DNA of 64,000 bases from Craterilacuibacter sp. RT1T (GCF_023502145.1 NZ_JAMFLI010000005.1:62001-126000), one strand, 5' to 3'. Positions 9,381 to 18,341 are shown, counted from the stretch's first letter. A program made the numbers and translations. The notes: generated from the sequence alone by a model not told the origin.

Positions 9381-10969
9381 AAACCCTGGGTGTCTACCTC
9401 ATGGAACTGCTGGCCGCCTACGGCGTCGAGACCGTATTCGGCATCCCCGGCGTGCACACCATCGAGCTTTACCGCGGACTGGCGCACAGCCCGATCCGCC
9501 ATATCAGCGCCCGCCATGAGCAGAGTCTGGGCTTCATGGCCGACGGCTATGCCCGCGTCAGCGGCAAACCCGGCGTCTGTCTGGTCATTTCGGGGCCGGG
9601 GCTGACCAACATCCTCACCGCGATGGGGCAGGCATACGCCGATTCGGTGCCGATGCTGGTCATCTCGGGCGTCAACGCGCAGGGCAAGGCGGGTTCCGGC
9701 AACGGTCACCTGCACGAGTTACCCGACCAGCAGGCGCTGGCTCGTCAGGTCTCGGCATTCAGCCACAGCCTCGCGCGAGCCGAAGAGCTGCCACAGGTGC
9801 TCGCCCGCGCCTTCGCGGTGTTCGATGGCGAACGGCCAAGGCCGGTCCATATCGAAATCCCGCTTGACCTGATGGCCTGTCCGGCCGACCACCTGCCGCT
9901 GCCGACCCGACCCGCGCGACTGCGCCGCAGCAGCGCCGACACGCAGGGACTGCAACAGGCCGCCCGCTGGCTTGAAGAAGCGCGCCGCCCGCTGATCCTG
10001 GCCGGTGGCGGCGCCTGCCACGCTAGTACCGCCATCACCCGGTTGGCCGAGCAGCTGGACGCACCGGTGCTGATGACGATCAACGCACGCGGCCTGCTGC
10101 CCGCCGACCACCCGCTGGCGCTCTCGTGCAGCCCCTCGCTTCCGGCCGCGCGCACGCTGATCGAAGATAGCGACGTGGTGCTGGCACTGGGAACCGAACT
10201 GGGGCCAACCGACTACGACATGTACGCAAATGACGGTTTCAGGCTGCCCGGCCGGCTGATCCGCGTCGATATCGATCCCCAACAACTGTTCCGCAACCGC
10301 ATGGCCGACCTGCCGCTACTGGGCGACACCGCCGTGACGGCCGAAGCGCTATGCACACGGCTCGCTGGCCATCAGGGCGACACCCATGGTGCGCAGCGCG
10401 CCGCCGGGGCACGCGCGGCATTCCAGCGCGAACTGGATCCGCAAAGCTGCACCGACCTCGCCTTGCTGCGACAGATCCGCGATGCGCTGCCCGCTGCGCG
10501 CTGGGTGGGTGACTCCACCCGCCTGGTCTACGCGGGCAACCTTGGCTTCGAAGCGCATGCCCCGCGCAGCTGGTTCAACGCATCGGTCGGCTTCGGATCG
10601 CTAGGTTACGGGCTACCGGCAGCAATCGGAGCAGCGCTGGCCGACCCTGCGCGACCGGTGATCTGCCTAGTCGGCGACGGTGGCCTGCAGTTCACCCTCG
10701 CCGAACTGGGCAGCGCAATGGAGCATGACATCCCCCTCATCGTCCTGCTGCTGAACAACCACAGTTACGGCGAGATCAAATCGGCGATGCAGGCAGCCAG
10801 CGTCGAGCCGGTCGGCGTCGACCTGTTTACGCCAGACTTCGTGTCCATCGCCCGGGCTTACGGCTGGCACGCTCAGATCGCGTGTAACGAAGCGGAGGTC
10901 GTGCAGGCGGTACTGGCCGCCTGCCGCCGCCATGGTCCCACGCTGCTCGAGATTCCGGCAGCCCTTTAG
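9377..10969 (+). CDS. aruI: 2-ketoarginine decarboxylase-like TPP enzyme (AruI-like)
   Basis: From the ATG at 9377, which overlaps the aruH stop as ATGA, the protein has 530 residues; an in-frame ATG at 9308 lies inside aruH and is rejected. It is a thiamine-diphosphate enzyme of the acetolactate-synthase fold. The activating glutamate is E48 (RHEQ), and the TPP motif runs from GDGG (433-436) to NN (460-461). The N-terminus GVETVFGIPGVHTIELYRGL is very like AruI, which turns 2-ketoarginine into 4-guanidinobutyraldehyde. No aldehyde dehydrogenase or guanidinobutyrase lies in the window, so later steps must be encoded elsewhere. Confidence 0.85.
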   Translation: MKTLGVYLMELLAAYGVETVFGIPGVHTIELYRGLAHSPIRHISARHEQSLGFMADGYARVSGKPGVCLVISGPGLTNILTAMGQAYADSVPMLVISGVNAQGKAGSGNGHLHELPDQQALARQVSAFSHSLARAEELPQVLARAFAVFDGERPRPVHIEIPLDLMACPADHLPLPTRPARLRRSSADTQGLQQAARWLEEARRPLILAGGGACHASTAITRLAEQLDAPVLMTINARGLLPADHPLALSCSPSLPAARTLIEDSDVVLALGTELGPTDYDMYANDGFRLPGRLIRVDIDPQQLFRNRMADLPLLGDTAVTAEALCTRLAGHQGDTHGAQRAAGARAAFQRELDPQSCTDLALLRQIRDALPAARWVGDSTRLVYAGNLGFEAHAPRSWFNASVGFGSLGYGLPAAIGAALADPARPVICLVGDGGLQFTLAELGSAMEHDIPLIVLLLNNHSYGEIKSAMQAASVEPVGVDLFTPDFVSIARAYGWHAQIACNEAEVVQAVLAACRRHGPTLLEIPAAL

Positions 10970-11002
10970 TTTCCAAGTCCCGGATGATCGCCAAACGCAA
11001 GA

Positions 11003-11026
11003 AACCCGGCGGCAGGGCGCCGGGTT
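11003..11026. terminator. GC-rich stem-loop after aruI (probable terminator)
   Basis: aacccggcg (11003-11011) pairs with cgccgggtt (11018-11026) around a 6-nt loop, 34 bases after the aruI stop and 55 bases before the end of the convergent gene. There is no real T tract, so the strength is uncertain. Confidence 0.55.
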
Positions 11027-11080
11027 CCTGATAGCGGGCCGGGGCAACTGCGCCATTGGAAATGGGCCCCCGGGCGATGG

Positions 11081-12109
11081 CTACGATGTCCAGTGATCGA
11101 ACCCGGCCAGCACGACCTTGCCGATCACGGCATTGCCTTCCAGAAGCGCGTGCGCACGGCGCAGGTTCGCCGCATTGATGCTGCCCAACGGTACCGACAC
11201 CGTGCTGCGAAGACGCCCAGCATCGACCATGTCAGCCACTTCCTGCAACAACCGGTGCTGCGCGATCATGTCGTCGGTAGCGAACAGCGCGCGGGTAAAC
11301 ATCAGCTCCCAGTGCAGCGATAGGCTCTTGCGCTTGAGCAGGCGCACGTCGATCAGTTCCGGATCGTCGATCAGCGCCAGTTTGCCCTGCGGCTTCAGCA
11401 CTTTGACAATCTCCTCGAAATGACGGTCGGTCTGGTTCAGGCTGATCACGTAATCGACTGCCGGCACCCATAGCGCGTCAAGCCCGGCCGACAGCGGTTC
11501 GCGATGGTTGATCACCTGCTGCGCCCCCAGCTCGCGCACCCAGCCCTGGCTCTCCGGCCGCGAAGCGGTCGCGATCACCTGCAAGCCGGTCAACGTCCGC
11601 GCCAGCTGGATCAGGATGGAGCCCACCCCGCCGGCCGCGCCGACAATCAGCAAGCGTTCGCCATGATGCCCGCCTTGGCGCAGGCCAAGGCGGTCGAACA
11701 GCAGCTCCCACGCCGTGATGGCGGTCAGCGGCAAGGCGGCAGCCGCCGCAAAATCCAGCGACGCCGGCATGCGGCCAACCAGCCGCTCGTCTACCAGCTG
11801 GTACTCGCTGTTGCTGCCGTCGCGCTGGAGGGCGCCGGCGTACCAGACGCGATCGCCAGGGCGGAACAGCGTCACCTGCTCGCCGACGGCCTCCACCACT
11901 CCGGCCGCATCCCAGCCCAGCACGCGTGGCGTGTCCTGCGGCACGACCGGCAGGCCGCGGCGAATCTTGGTATCCACCGGATTGACCGACACCGCGTGCA
12001 CGCGCACCAGCAGGTCCTGACCGCAGGCCTGCGGGGTGGGCAGCGTGATGTCCTGCAACGACTGCGGGTGGTCGGCAGGCAGGCCGGCAAAGGCGGCAAT
12101 GGCTTTCAT
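11081..12109 (-). CDS. Zinc-type alcohol dehydrogenase-like/quinone oxidoreductase family protein
   Basis: A 342-residue medium-chain dehydrogenase/reductase. The catalytic half carries VSVNPVDTKIRRG and the GWDAAGVVEAVG block; the nucleotide site is GAAGGVGSILIQLA. The usual zinc-binding cysteines are not apparent in the N-terminal half, which fits the NADPH:quinone-oxidoreductase-like branch. I place the start at 12109 because aaaggaag stands just before that ATG; an ATG five codons upstream overlaps this ribosome site. The gene follows a small monooxygenase gene by 18 bases and both are divergent from a LysR regulator. A role in quinone or aldehyde reduction is likely but the substrate is unknown. 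Confidence 0.85.
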   Translation of the reverse strand: MKAIAAFAGLPADHPQSLQDITLPTPQACGQDLLVRVHAVSVNPVDTKIRRGLPVVPQDTPRVLGWDAAGVVEAVGEQVTLFRPGDRVWYAGALQRDGSNSEYQLVDERLVGRMPASLDFAAAAALPLTAITAWELLFDRLGLRQGGHHGERLLIVGAAGGVGSILIQLARTLTGLQVIATASRPESQGWVRELGAQQVINHREPLSAGLDALWVPAVDYVISLNQTDRHFEEIVKVLKPQGKLALIDDPELIDVRLLKRKSLSLHWELMFTRALFATDDMIAQHRLLQEVADMVDAGRLRSTVSVPLGSINAANLRRAHALLEGNAVIGKVVLAGFDHWTS

Positions 12110-12127
12110 GGGTCTTCCTTTCAATGG

Positions 12128-12412
12128 TCAGTACGGTTGCAGCTGGCGGATTTCGAGGCAGGCCAGCAACGGCTCGGCCTGCACGCAAAAATGCCGGAAG
12201 TGGGCGCTGACAGTGTGGGACTCCAGCGACGGCTGGTCCTGCCAGGCCTCCACCATCACCACGCAGTCGGCGTCGGCCGGGTCGAGGTTGGGCATGTATT
12301 GCAGGCAGCCGGGCTCTTGCAAGGATGCTTGGCGAAGCGGCTCCAGCAGCGCCAACAGGCTGGCGCGTTGGCCTGGCTGGCTGTGCAGGGTGGCAATGAC
12401 AGTGACGGACAT
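12128..12412 (-). CDS. Antibiotic biosynthesis monooxygenase (ABM) family protein, YgiN-like
   Basis: A 94-residue protein of the dimeric alpha-beta ABM fold. It starts MSVTVIATLHSQPGQ, has EPGCLQYMPNLDPAD in the middle and EAWQDQPSLESH...HF near the end, the order expected for YgiN-like quinol monooxygenases. No cofactor motif is expected in this family. It heads a two-gene unit with the oxidoreductase at 11081 and is divergent from the LysR gene. A pair of quinone reductase and quinol oxidase would allow redox handling of quinones; that pairing is inference. Confidence 0.85.
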   Translation of the reverse strand: MSVTVIATLHSQPGQRASLLALLEPLRQASLQEPGCLQYMPNLDPADADCVVMVEAWQDQPSLESHTVSAHFRHFCVQAEPLLACLEIRQLQPY

Positions 12413-12468
12413 GTCGTTTCCTCGGTGTTTTGGCGTGTCCGCAAGTGTGCCGCATTTGAATTGACCCG

Positions 12469-12483
12469 ATTAGTCACTACAAT
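12469..12483. promoter_or_regulatory. Candidate LysR operator in the divergent promoter region
   Basis: ATTAGTCACTACAAT has the T-N11-A form with an imperfect dyad. It lies between the ABM gene and the LysR gene, where a LysR-type protein usually binds. There is no other support. Confidence 0.35.
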
Positions 12484-12518
12484 CCGGAAAGACTATCTAC
12501 CATGACAGACAATCAAGC

Positions 12519-13424
12519 ATGAAACTGGACTCCATGGCGCTGTTTGCCCTAGTGGCACGCGAGGGCAGCTTCACCGCCGCCGCCCGTGTCAGCGGCTTGC
12601 CAAAATCCACGGTCAGCCAGCGGGTGGCCGAGCTGGAAGCCACGCTGGGCATGCGGCTACTACACCGCAGCACCCGCCGTCTGAGCCTCAGCGAGGCCGG
12701 CCGGGTTTATCTGCAGCACTGTCAGGAGATGGTGGATGCCGCCAACGCGGCAGACGCCGCCCTGTCGCGCCTGCGCGATGCACCGGCTGGCACCTTGCGC
12801 ATTACCGCACCGGAGGCCTCCGGCACCCTGCTGCTGCCTGCCCTGCTGGCGGAGTTCAGCCGGCGCCACCCGGCGGTGACGGTGGAATGCCTGATCAGTG
12901 ACGCGCAGTTGGACCTGATCGCCGAGCGCATCGACCTTGCCCTGCGCACGGGACAACTGGCCGATTCCAGCTTCGTGTCCCGACGCATCGGTCCGGTGGG
13001 GCGATTGTTGGCCGCCTCGCCCGAATACCTGGCACGAAAAGGCTGGCCGCAGCAGCCGGCGGATCTGGCCGGGCATAGCCTGCTTCTGCACGAAGCGCTG
13101 CCACAATGGCTGCTCAGGCAAGCGGGAGACAGGGTGCGGGTAGACGCCAGCCAGGCCAGCCTGCGGGCCAATAACCTGAATGTGCTGCGACAACTGGCAC
13201 TGGCCGGCGCCGGCATTGCCTTGCTGCCACGCTTCATGGTGCGAGAGGCGCTGGCCAGCGGCGCCCTGCACGAGGTGCTGCCGGACAACCCACCGCCAGA
13301 CAACCATTACTACGCAGTGTACCCGGGCCGCAGCCATCGGCCTGCGGCGCTGACTGCGTTGCTGGACTTCATCGACGAATACGGCCTGGCCGCACAACTG
13401 GATGGCACTACCAGAAATGCTTGA
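12519..13424 (+). CDS. LysR-family transcriptional regulator
   Basis: A 301-residue regulator. The N-terminal winged helix-turn-helix (about 1-60) reads MALFALVAREGSFTAAARVSGLPKSTVSQRVAELEATLG (shown in two well-known halves of the family), followed by LLHRSTRRLSLSEAG. The rest is a two-lobed effector domain with the ANNLNVLRQLALAGAGIALLP motif. It resembles the group that controls neighbouring short oxidoreductase genes. It is divergent from the ABM/oxidoreductase pair, with about 106 bases between starts, so it most likely controls them. The effector is unknown. Confidence 0.92.
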   Translation: MKLDSMALFALVAREGSFTAAARVSGLPKSTVSQRVAELEATLGMRLLHRSTRRLSLSEAGRVYLQHCQEMVDAANAADAALSRLRDAPAGTLRITAPEASGTLLLPALLAEFSRRHPAVTVECLISDAQLDLIAERIDLALRTGQLADSSFVSRRIGPVGRLLAASPEYLARKGWPQQPADLAGHSLLLHEALPQWLLRQAGDRVRVDASQASLRANNLNVLRQLALAGAGIALLPRFMVREALASGALHEVLPDNPPPDNHYYAVYPGRSHRPAALTALLDFIDEYGLAAQLDGTTRNA

Positions 13425-13582
13425 CCACCGGCCCCGCCAGCGAAGCGGTAGCCATCCGCGATGACTCGGACATCGCGTGGGCGACTGGCTTGTACAAATC
13501 GGCGTAAGTCGCGCCTGACCCCGTCCCAACTGCTCGCGGCGCACCCAGCGCCGGGCCTGCACCCAATACGTGAAGAAGTAAA
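13425..13582. other. Intergenic stretch without a convincing gene
   Basis: About 160 GC-rich bases between the LysR stop and the tRNA terminator. Both minus-strand frames are open here (for example, codons ending GPVVKHFW), but no start, ribosome site or family is recognisable. It could be a remnant or plain non-coding DNA. Confidence 0.3.
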
Positions 13583-13622
13583 AGACAAAACCCCCGATGC
13601 AAATTCTCGCATCAGGGGTTTG
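13583..13622 (-). terminator. Terminator of the initiator-tRNA array
   Basis: On the minus strand an aaacccc-tgatgc arm pairs with gcatc-ggggg around a short loop and is followed by ttttgtctttt. It lies right after the last tRNA gene. Confidence 0.92.
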
Positions 13623-13626
13623 TATT

Positions 13627-13703
<77 letters not shown>

Positions 13704-13748
13704 TCAGAGGTGTTCGGCATTGCTGCCACGGACATATCCGTTTGAAAC

Positions 13749-13825
<77 letters not shown>

Positions 13826-13870
13826 ACAGAAATTTTGGCACTAGACCCCGGCTTGTCTACCGGTTAAAAC

Positions 13871-13947
<77 letters not shown>

Positions 13948-13989
13948 ATTGACTCGCTGCATAACGGCGATTGGCCGATACACTAAAAC

Positions 13990-14066
<77 letters not shown>

Positions 14067-14078
14067 ACTGAGAAATGG

Positions 14079-14107
14079 ATAATACTCATCGGACTGCCGC
14101 TTGTCAA
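14079..14107 (-). promoter_or_regulatory. Strong sigma70 promoter of the tRNA-fMet array
   Basis: On the minus strand TTGACA (14107-14102) is followed after exactly 17 bases by TATTAT (14084-14079). An AT-rich tract (taattgttaatttaaa) directly upstream looks like an UP element, as expected for a stable-RNA promoter. Confidence 0.9.
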
Positions 14108-14146
14108 TTTAAATTAACAATTACCCGCCGCCAGCCCGACCCTTGC

Positions 14147-14977
14147 TTACACCGTCCAGGCCACCCAGCCCCAGTACCAGGAAGCCAGAATGATCAGGCC
14201 AAAGGCAATGCGGTACCAGGCAAATACATTGAAAGTATGGCCGGAAACGAAACGGATCAGCCAGCGCACCACGATAAAGGCGCTGATAAACGATGACACC
14301 ATGCCGACCGCGAACACCGGGATATCGGCCGCGGTAAACAGATCACGATGCTTGAACACATCGTAAATGGTGGCGGCAAACATGGTTGGAACGGCCAGGA
14401 AGAAGGAGAACTCGGTCGCCACCTTGCGATCCAGCCCGAACAACATGCCGCCGATAATGGTGGCACCGGAGCGGGAAGTACCCGGCACCATGGCGAACAC
14501 CTGCGCCACACCGACCTTGAGCGCATCTTTCCAGTTCATCGCATCCACGTCATGTACGCGCGGCGGAATATCGATCTGGCGACGCTCGGCCCACAAAATG
14601 ATAAAGCCGCCGACCACCAGTGCCAGCGCGACGCAAACCGGGTTGAACAAATAATACTTGATCGCCCCGACCGCCAAAAAGCCTATCACTGCCGATGGCA
14701 AAAAGGCGACGATCAGATTAGAGACAAACTTGATCGATGCCGGCTCGCGCGCCAGCATGCCGCAGGCGACATGGCTAAAGCGGGCACGATACTCCCACAC
14801 CACGGCCAGAATGGCGCCCAACTGGATCACCACCTCGAATACCTTGCCGGTATTGTTGCTAAAGCCAATCAGATCGCCAACCACAATCAGGTGGCCGGTA
14901 CTGGACACTGGCAAGAATTCCGTCAGACCTTCAACGATACCAAGCAATAAAGCCTTGGCCAGGATAAGCCATTCCAC
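14147..14977 (-). CDS. uppP: Undecaprenyl-diphosphatase UppP (BacA)
   Basis: About 276 residues with many membrane segments. The enzyme dephosphorylates undecaprenyl diphosphate to recycle the lipid carrier for peptidoglycan and O-antigen. Both active-site signatures are present: [17 protein letters not shown] near the N-terminus and [11 protein letters not shown] in the middle. By alignment with E. coli BacA the protein begins at VEWLILAK, so I use the GTG at 14977 with gaag five bases upstream; GTG at 14983 is an alternative. An ATG further out at 15049 lies in the dsbA terminator and is rejected. It is the last gene of a minus-strand group after dsbA and has its own start region. Confidence 0.93.
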   Translation of the reverse strand: MEWLILAKALLLGIVEGLTEFLPVSSTGHLIVVGDLIGFSNNTGKVFEVVIQLGAILAVVWEYRARFSHVACGMLAREPASIKFVSNLIVAFLPSAVIGFLAVGAIKYYLFNPVCVALALVVGGFIILWAERRQIDIPPRVHDVDAMNWKDALKVGVAQVFAMVPGTSRSGATIIGGMLFGLDRKVATEFSFFLAVPTMFAATIYDVFKHRDLFTAADIPVFAVGMVSSFISAFIVVRWLIRFVSGHTFNVFAWYRIAFGLIILASWYWGWVAWTV

Positions 14978-15007
14978 AAGCACTTCACTTTCATCGAGTA
15001 AGAGGCA

Positions 15008-15040
15008 TAAAAACACATGTCCGGCCAGGGGCCGGACATG
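15008..15040 (-). terminator. Terminator of the ubiK-comM-SPOR-dsbA group
   Basis: atgtccggcc (15017-15026) and ggccggacat (15030-15039) make a perfect 10-bp stem with a 3-nt loop. On the minus strand it is followed by gtgttttta. It lies 23 bases past the dsbA stop. Confidence 0.88.
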
Positions 15041-15061
15041 AGGACACAAAAACAGCGGCGC

Positions 15062-15670
15062 TTACTTCTTCTCGGCGCGCACCTTGGCAACCAGCTCGTC
15101 CACCACCTGCACAATGCGCTGCGGCTCGGCCGGCGCAACGGCATACTTGCCGGCGACCACGACCAGCGGCGTGCCTTCCACCTGATAATCACGCGTCAGT
15201 TTGGCAGCACGATTGACGGCGGCCTGCATGCCGAAAGACTTGAAGGTCTCCATAAAACGCTTGGCATCCACGCCCGGCTGCTTGGCAACCCAGCCGGCCA
15301 GCACCGCCTCGTCACCCAGGTTGATACGCTGCTTCATCACCGCTTCAAAAGCAGGGCGATGCAACTTCTCCTCGGTGCCGGTCGCCTTCATCGTGGCCTG
15401 CAACTTGACGAAGCCTTCCATATTCTTGCCCCACATCACCTGCTCGCGGCTGACGGCGACATCGGCAGGCTGGGACTTCTTCCAGCTGGCCATGGCCGGT
15501 TCCAGGTTGTAGCAATGGATGCAGCTATAGGAGAAAAACTCCACCACCCCGATTTTACCCGGCGCCGTAGGCTGCGCCTTGGGCAGCACGTTGTAATCCT
15601 TGCCCGCCACAATCGCAGCTTGGGTGAAACCGCTTAATACCATTGCACCGAGTACCAGCCATTTTTTCAT
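15062..15670 (-). CDS. dsbA: Thiol:disulfide interchange protein DsbA
   Basis: A 202-residue periplasmic thioredoxin-fold oxidase that places disulfide bonds in exported proteins. A signal peptide ends near TQAA (about 19). The active site is C50-I-H-C53 in FFSYSCIHCYNLEP, the CxHC of DsbA, followed by a helical insertion and the cis-Pro region VEGTPLVVV. It follows the SPOR-domain gene by 31 bases, a common order in this group of bacteria. Confidence 0.95.
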   Translation of the reverse strand: MKKWLVLGAMVLSGFTQAAIVAGKDYNVLPKAQPTAPGKIGVVEFFSYSCIHCYNLEPAMASWKKSQPADVAVSREQVMWGKNMEGFVKLQATMKATGTEEKLHRPAFEAVMKQRINLGDEAVLAGWVAKQPGVDAKRFMETFKSFGMQAAVNRAAKLTRDYQVEGTPLVVVAGKYAVAPAEPQRIVQVVDELVAKVRAEKK

Positions 15671-15701
15671 TATGTTTTCCTTGTCAGTGACGCGTTCTAG
15701 T

Positions 15702-16394
15702 TCAGGGTTTTAATAAATTGGTATCCACACCACCGGCTTTAAGCTGGCTGCGCACGCGCTCGGCATCTGCCTGACTGGAGAAAGGGCCAATACGCACACG
15801 GTGCAAAATGCCTTTTTCGGTGTCTGCGGTATGAATACTGGCCTCGACCCCCATCAGCGCCAGCTTGGCCTTCATATTGTCCGCCTCGCCTTCATTGGCA
15901 AAAGCACCCGCCTGCAGGTTGTAACGCTTGGGCACGGCCACCGTGCCTTGCGCCTCATCCGGCTTGCCCGGCAGGGCATCAATCTTGCCCGGCAATATCT
16001 TGTAGAAATCGAAACGCTCGCCATCCTGACTCACCGCAGCCTTGGGCGTCTCCGGTAACGACGCCGGTGGCGATGATGGCGCCGGCACCGACAGAGGCGG
16101 GAGGTTGTCAGATGGCGCGCTAGCCGGTGGTGTCGCTTCTTGCAAACCGGAACCGGGCGCAAGCAGCGTCACATCAGGCGTCGCCTCGCTGGCCGCCTGC
16201 TGGCGCTCCAGCTGTTTTTCCATATTGCTAAACGGCGTGGGTGCACGATTAAGATACATCATGGCACCTACCACCGCCCCGACACCGACAATCAGACCAA
16301 TCAGAAGTCCGGTCAGCAAGCTCCCGCCTTTTTTAGGACCGGGCGCAGTGCTGCGCGAAGCGCGGGCACTGCTTTTATAATCGCGATTGCTCAT
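15702..16394 (-). CDS. SPOR-domain (FtsN-like) cell-division-associated protein
   Basis: 230 residues. A short basic cytoplasmic tail is followed by one membrane segment (SLLTGLLIGLIVGVGAVVGAMMYL, about 25-48, split here for clarity as LLTGLLIGLIVG plus VGAVVGAMMYL). A low-complexity Pro/Ala/Ser periplasmic stretch follows, then a C-terminal SPOR fold (about 150-228) with YNLQAGAFANEGEADNMK and RVRIGPFSSQADAERVRS. SPOR domains bind denuded septal glycan. The architecture is that of FtsN-like proteins found next to dsbA in Neisseriales. A direct division role is inferred. Confidence 0.9.
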   Translation of the reverse strand: MSNRDYKSSARASRSTAPGPKKGGSLLTGLLIGLIVGVGAVVGAMMYLNRAPTPFSNMEKQLERQQAASEATPDVTLLAPGSGLQEATPPASAPSDNLPPLSVPAPSSPPASLPETPKAAVSQDGERFDFYKILPGKIDALPGKPDEAQGTVAVPKRYNLQAGAFANEGEADNMKAKLALMGVEASIHTADTEKGILHRVRIGPFSSQADAERVRSQLKAGGVDTNLLKP

Positions 16395-16430
16395 TAAAAT
16401 CCAAAACTTGATAAAAAATCATAGACGAAA

Positions 16431-17936
16431 TCAAATCGCCCCATTCCCCAGCGCACGCCGCATCTGCAAAGCCAGCAATATATGAGCGCGCCCGATACCA
16501 ACGGCGTCATCACGATCGGCCAGCGTACGCGCCACGCGCAAAATTCGGTGGTAGGCACGCGCCGATAACGCCATGCGGCTGCTCGCCATCGTCAGCACGG
16601 CAAGTGCTGCCGCATCCGGCAGGCAAAAGCTATCCACTTCTGCGGCACTTAGCGCAGCATTCACCTTGCCTTGACGCGCCATTTGTCGCAGCCGGGCTGA
16701 GCGTACCCTTGCGCTCACCGGCTCACTCCCCTCTTCCCGGACAGTGCTTTGCAACTCGGCCACCGCCAAAGGCGGCACTTCCAGCAGCAAATCGATGCGA
16801 TCCAGCAGCGGGCCTGAGATTTTACCCCGATAGCGGGCAATTTGCTCGGGTGTACAACGACAAGCACGCTGTGGATGGCCAAGATAGCCACAGGGGCAAG
16901 GATTCATTGCAGCAATAAACTGGAAAGCCGCTGGAAATACGACTTGGCGCGCCGCACGCGAGATACGGATCTCGCCCGACTCCAGCGGTTCGCGCAAGGC
17001 CTCCAGTACACGCCGGTCAAACTCGGGTAACTCATCGAGAAACAGCACGCCACGATGGGCCAGGCTGATTTCGCCCGGACGCGGATCCGAACCGCCCCCT
17101 ACCATCGCCACGGAAGAGGCCGAGTGGTGCGGAGCACGAAACGGATGCAAGCCCCAGCTTTCCGCCACAAAGCCCTGACTGGACAAGGATTGCAATGCCG
17201 CAACTTCCAGCGCTTCGCTCTCCGTCAAAGCAGGCAATAGGCCAGGCAGGCGCTGTGCCAGCATAGACTTGCCCGTTCCGGGCGGGCCAACCATCAGCAG
17301 GCTATGCCCGCCTGCCGCCGCCACTTCCAGCGCAAGGCGTGCTCCGGCCTGTCCCTTCACATCGGCCAGATCAGGGTAGCCGGTAATAGCCGGACAAGGC
17401 GCAACGGAAACAGGCGGCAATGGCGTCTGCCCCGCCAGATGGGCGCAGACTTCCCCCAGTGAAGTGGCGCCCAACACCCGCACCCCATCGACCAGCGCCG
17501 CCTCGGCTGCATTGGCTTGCGGCAGGATAAAACTACGCCCGGCCGCACGCGCGCCCAACGCCATAGGCAGCGCACCGCGCACCGGACGCAAGGCGCCGGT
17601 CAGCGCCAGCTCGCCAGCAAACTCATAAGAGGCCAGAGAGGCGAGAGGAATCTGGCCGGAAGCCCCCAATAGCGCCAGCGCAATCGGCAAATCAAAACGG
17701 CCGGATTCCTTGGGCAGGTCGGCCGGCGCCAGATTGACGGTGATACGCCGCGCCGGAAATTCAAAGCCCGCCATCAGCAAAGCCGCGCGCACCCGCTCGC
17801 GGCTTTCTTTAACCTCGGTGTCAGGCAAGCCGACCAAGGTAAACGATGGCAGGCCATTGGACAGATGCGCCTCAACCACGACCTCGGGCGCATCCACCCC
17901 GTTCAGCGCCCGGCTAATGGCGACCGCAAACGACAT
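16431..17936 (-). CDS. comM: YifB/ComM family Mg-chelatase-like AAA+ ATPase
   Basis: 501 residues from MSFAVAISRALNGVDAPEV; a longer open frame upstream overlaps ubiK and is rejected. The N-terminal Lon-substrate-like domain has VNLAPADLPKESGRFDLPIA. The AAA+ core carries Walker A GPPGTGKS and Walker B RGVLFLDELPEF, and a C-terminal Mg_chelatase_C domain follows, with the ARAYHRILRVARTLAD motif. ComM is a hexameric branch-migration helicase that lengthens integrated tracts in natural transformation, so this fits a naturally competent lineage. It lies 4 bases after ubiK. Confidence 0.95.
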   Translation of the reverse strand: MSFAVAISRALNGVDAPEVVVEAHLSNGLPSFTLVGLPDTEVKESRERVRAALLMAGFEFPARRITVNLAPADLPKESGRFDLPIALALLGASGQIPLASLASYEFAGELALTGALRPVRGALPMALGARAAGRSFILPQANAAEAALVDGVRVLGATSLGEVCAHLAGQTPLPPVSVAPCPAITGYPDLADVKGQAGARLALEVAAAGGHSLLMVGPPGTGKSMLAQRLPGLLPALTESEALEVAALQSLSSQGFVAESWGLHPFRAPHHSASSVAMVGGGSDPRPGEISLAHRGVLFLDELPEFDRRVLEALREPLESGEIRISRAARQVVFPAAFQFIAAMNPCPCGYLGHPQRACRCTPEQIARYRGKISGPLLDRIDLLLEVPPLAVAELQSTVREEGSEPVSARVRSARLRQMARQGKVNAALSAAEVDSFCLPDAAALAVLTMASSRMALSARAYHRILRVARTLADRDDAVGIGRAHILLALQMRRALGNGAI

Positions 17937-17940
17937 GCGT

Positions 17941-18222
17941 TCAGGACAGACCGAGGTTAGCCTGCTCTTCGTCCGAACCGGCTGCCGGGCCATTGGCCGA
18001 CTCCAGCGCCGACAGGCGGGCTTCCAGCCCGGCCAGTTGCTCGCGGGTACGCGCCAACACCTCCTGCTGCACATCAAATTCTTCGCGCGTCACCAGATCC
18101 ATTTTACTGAACGTCGCCGCCATCATGGCCTTGATGTTCTTCTCGATATCCTTGGCCGGGCTTGCGGCGATGGTCTCGTTAATTTTGGCGCTGATTTCAT
18201 CGAACAGTTTTTGGCTCAACAT
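17941..18222 (-). CDS. ubiK: Ubiquinone biosynthesis accessory factor UbiK (YqiC/BMFP family)
   Basis: 93 residues from MLSQKLFDEISAKINETI. The N-terminus is amphipathic with AASPAKDIEKNIKAMM, followed by a C-terminal coiled coil (VQQEVLARTREQLAGLEARL), the layout of UbiK, which helps UbiJ and the aerobic ubiquinone complex. The start is chosen because aaggag stands seven bases before this ATG; an in-frame ATG at 18246 lacks one. It heads the group ubiK-comM-SPOR-dsbA and is divergent from glnK. Confidence 0.92.
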   Translation of the reverse strand: MLSQKLFDEISAKINETIAASPAKDIEKNIKAMMAATFSKMDLVTREEFDVQQEVLARTREQLAGLEARLSALESANGPAAGSDEEQANLGLS

Positions 18223-18326
18223 CGCAACACTCCTTGATTTCGTCATGACTCAGCTCCCGAGTGTAGCAAAACCGGCCCTGTCGCGGACAACTGGCAAAGG
18301 GGCGGCGCACGCCAAGCGCCGCTCAC

Positions 18327-18341
18327 GCACCAAACAGGTGC
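18327..18341. promoter_or_regulatory. NtrC binding site upstream of glnK-amtB
   Basis: GCACC (18327-18331) and GGTGC (18337-18341) form a perfect dyad with a 5-base centre, matching the NtrC consensus. A weaker tgcacc half-site lies at 18366-18371. It stands about 95 bases upstream of the sigma54 promoter at 18425. Confidence 0.75.

Noticed and set aside
8175..10969. aruH/aruI homologues as aspartate aminotransferase plus acetolactate synthase
   Set aside because: The pairing in one operon, the GVETVFGIPGVHTIELYRGL N-terminus and the lack of a small regulatory subunit fit AruH/AruI better.
13408..13602. Small minus-strand exported protein after the LysR gene
   Set aside because: The leader-like start lies inside the tRNA terminator; no ribosome site or known family.
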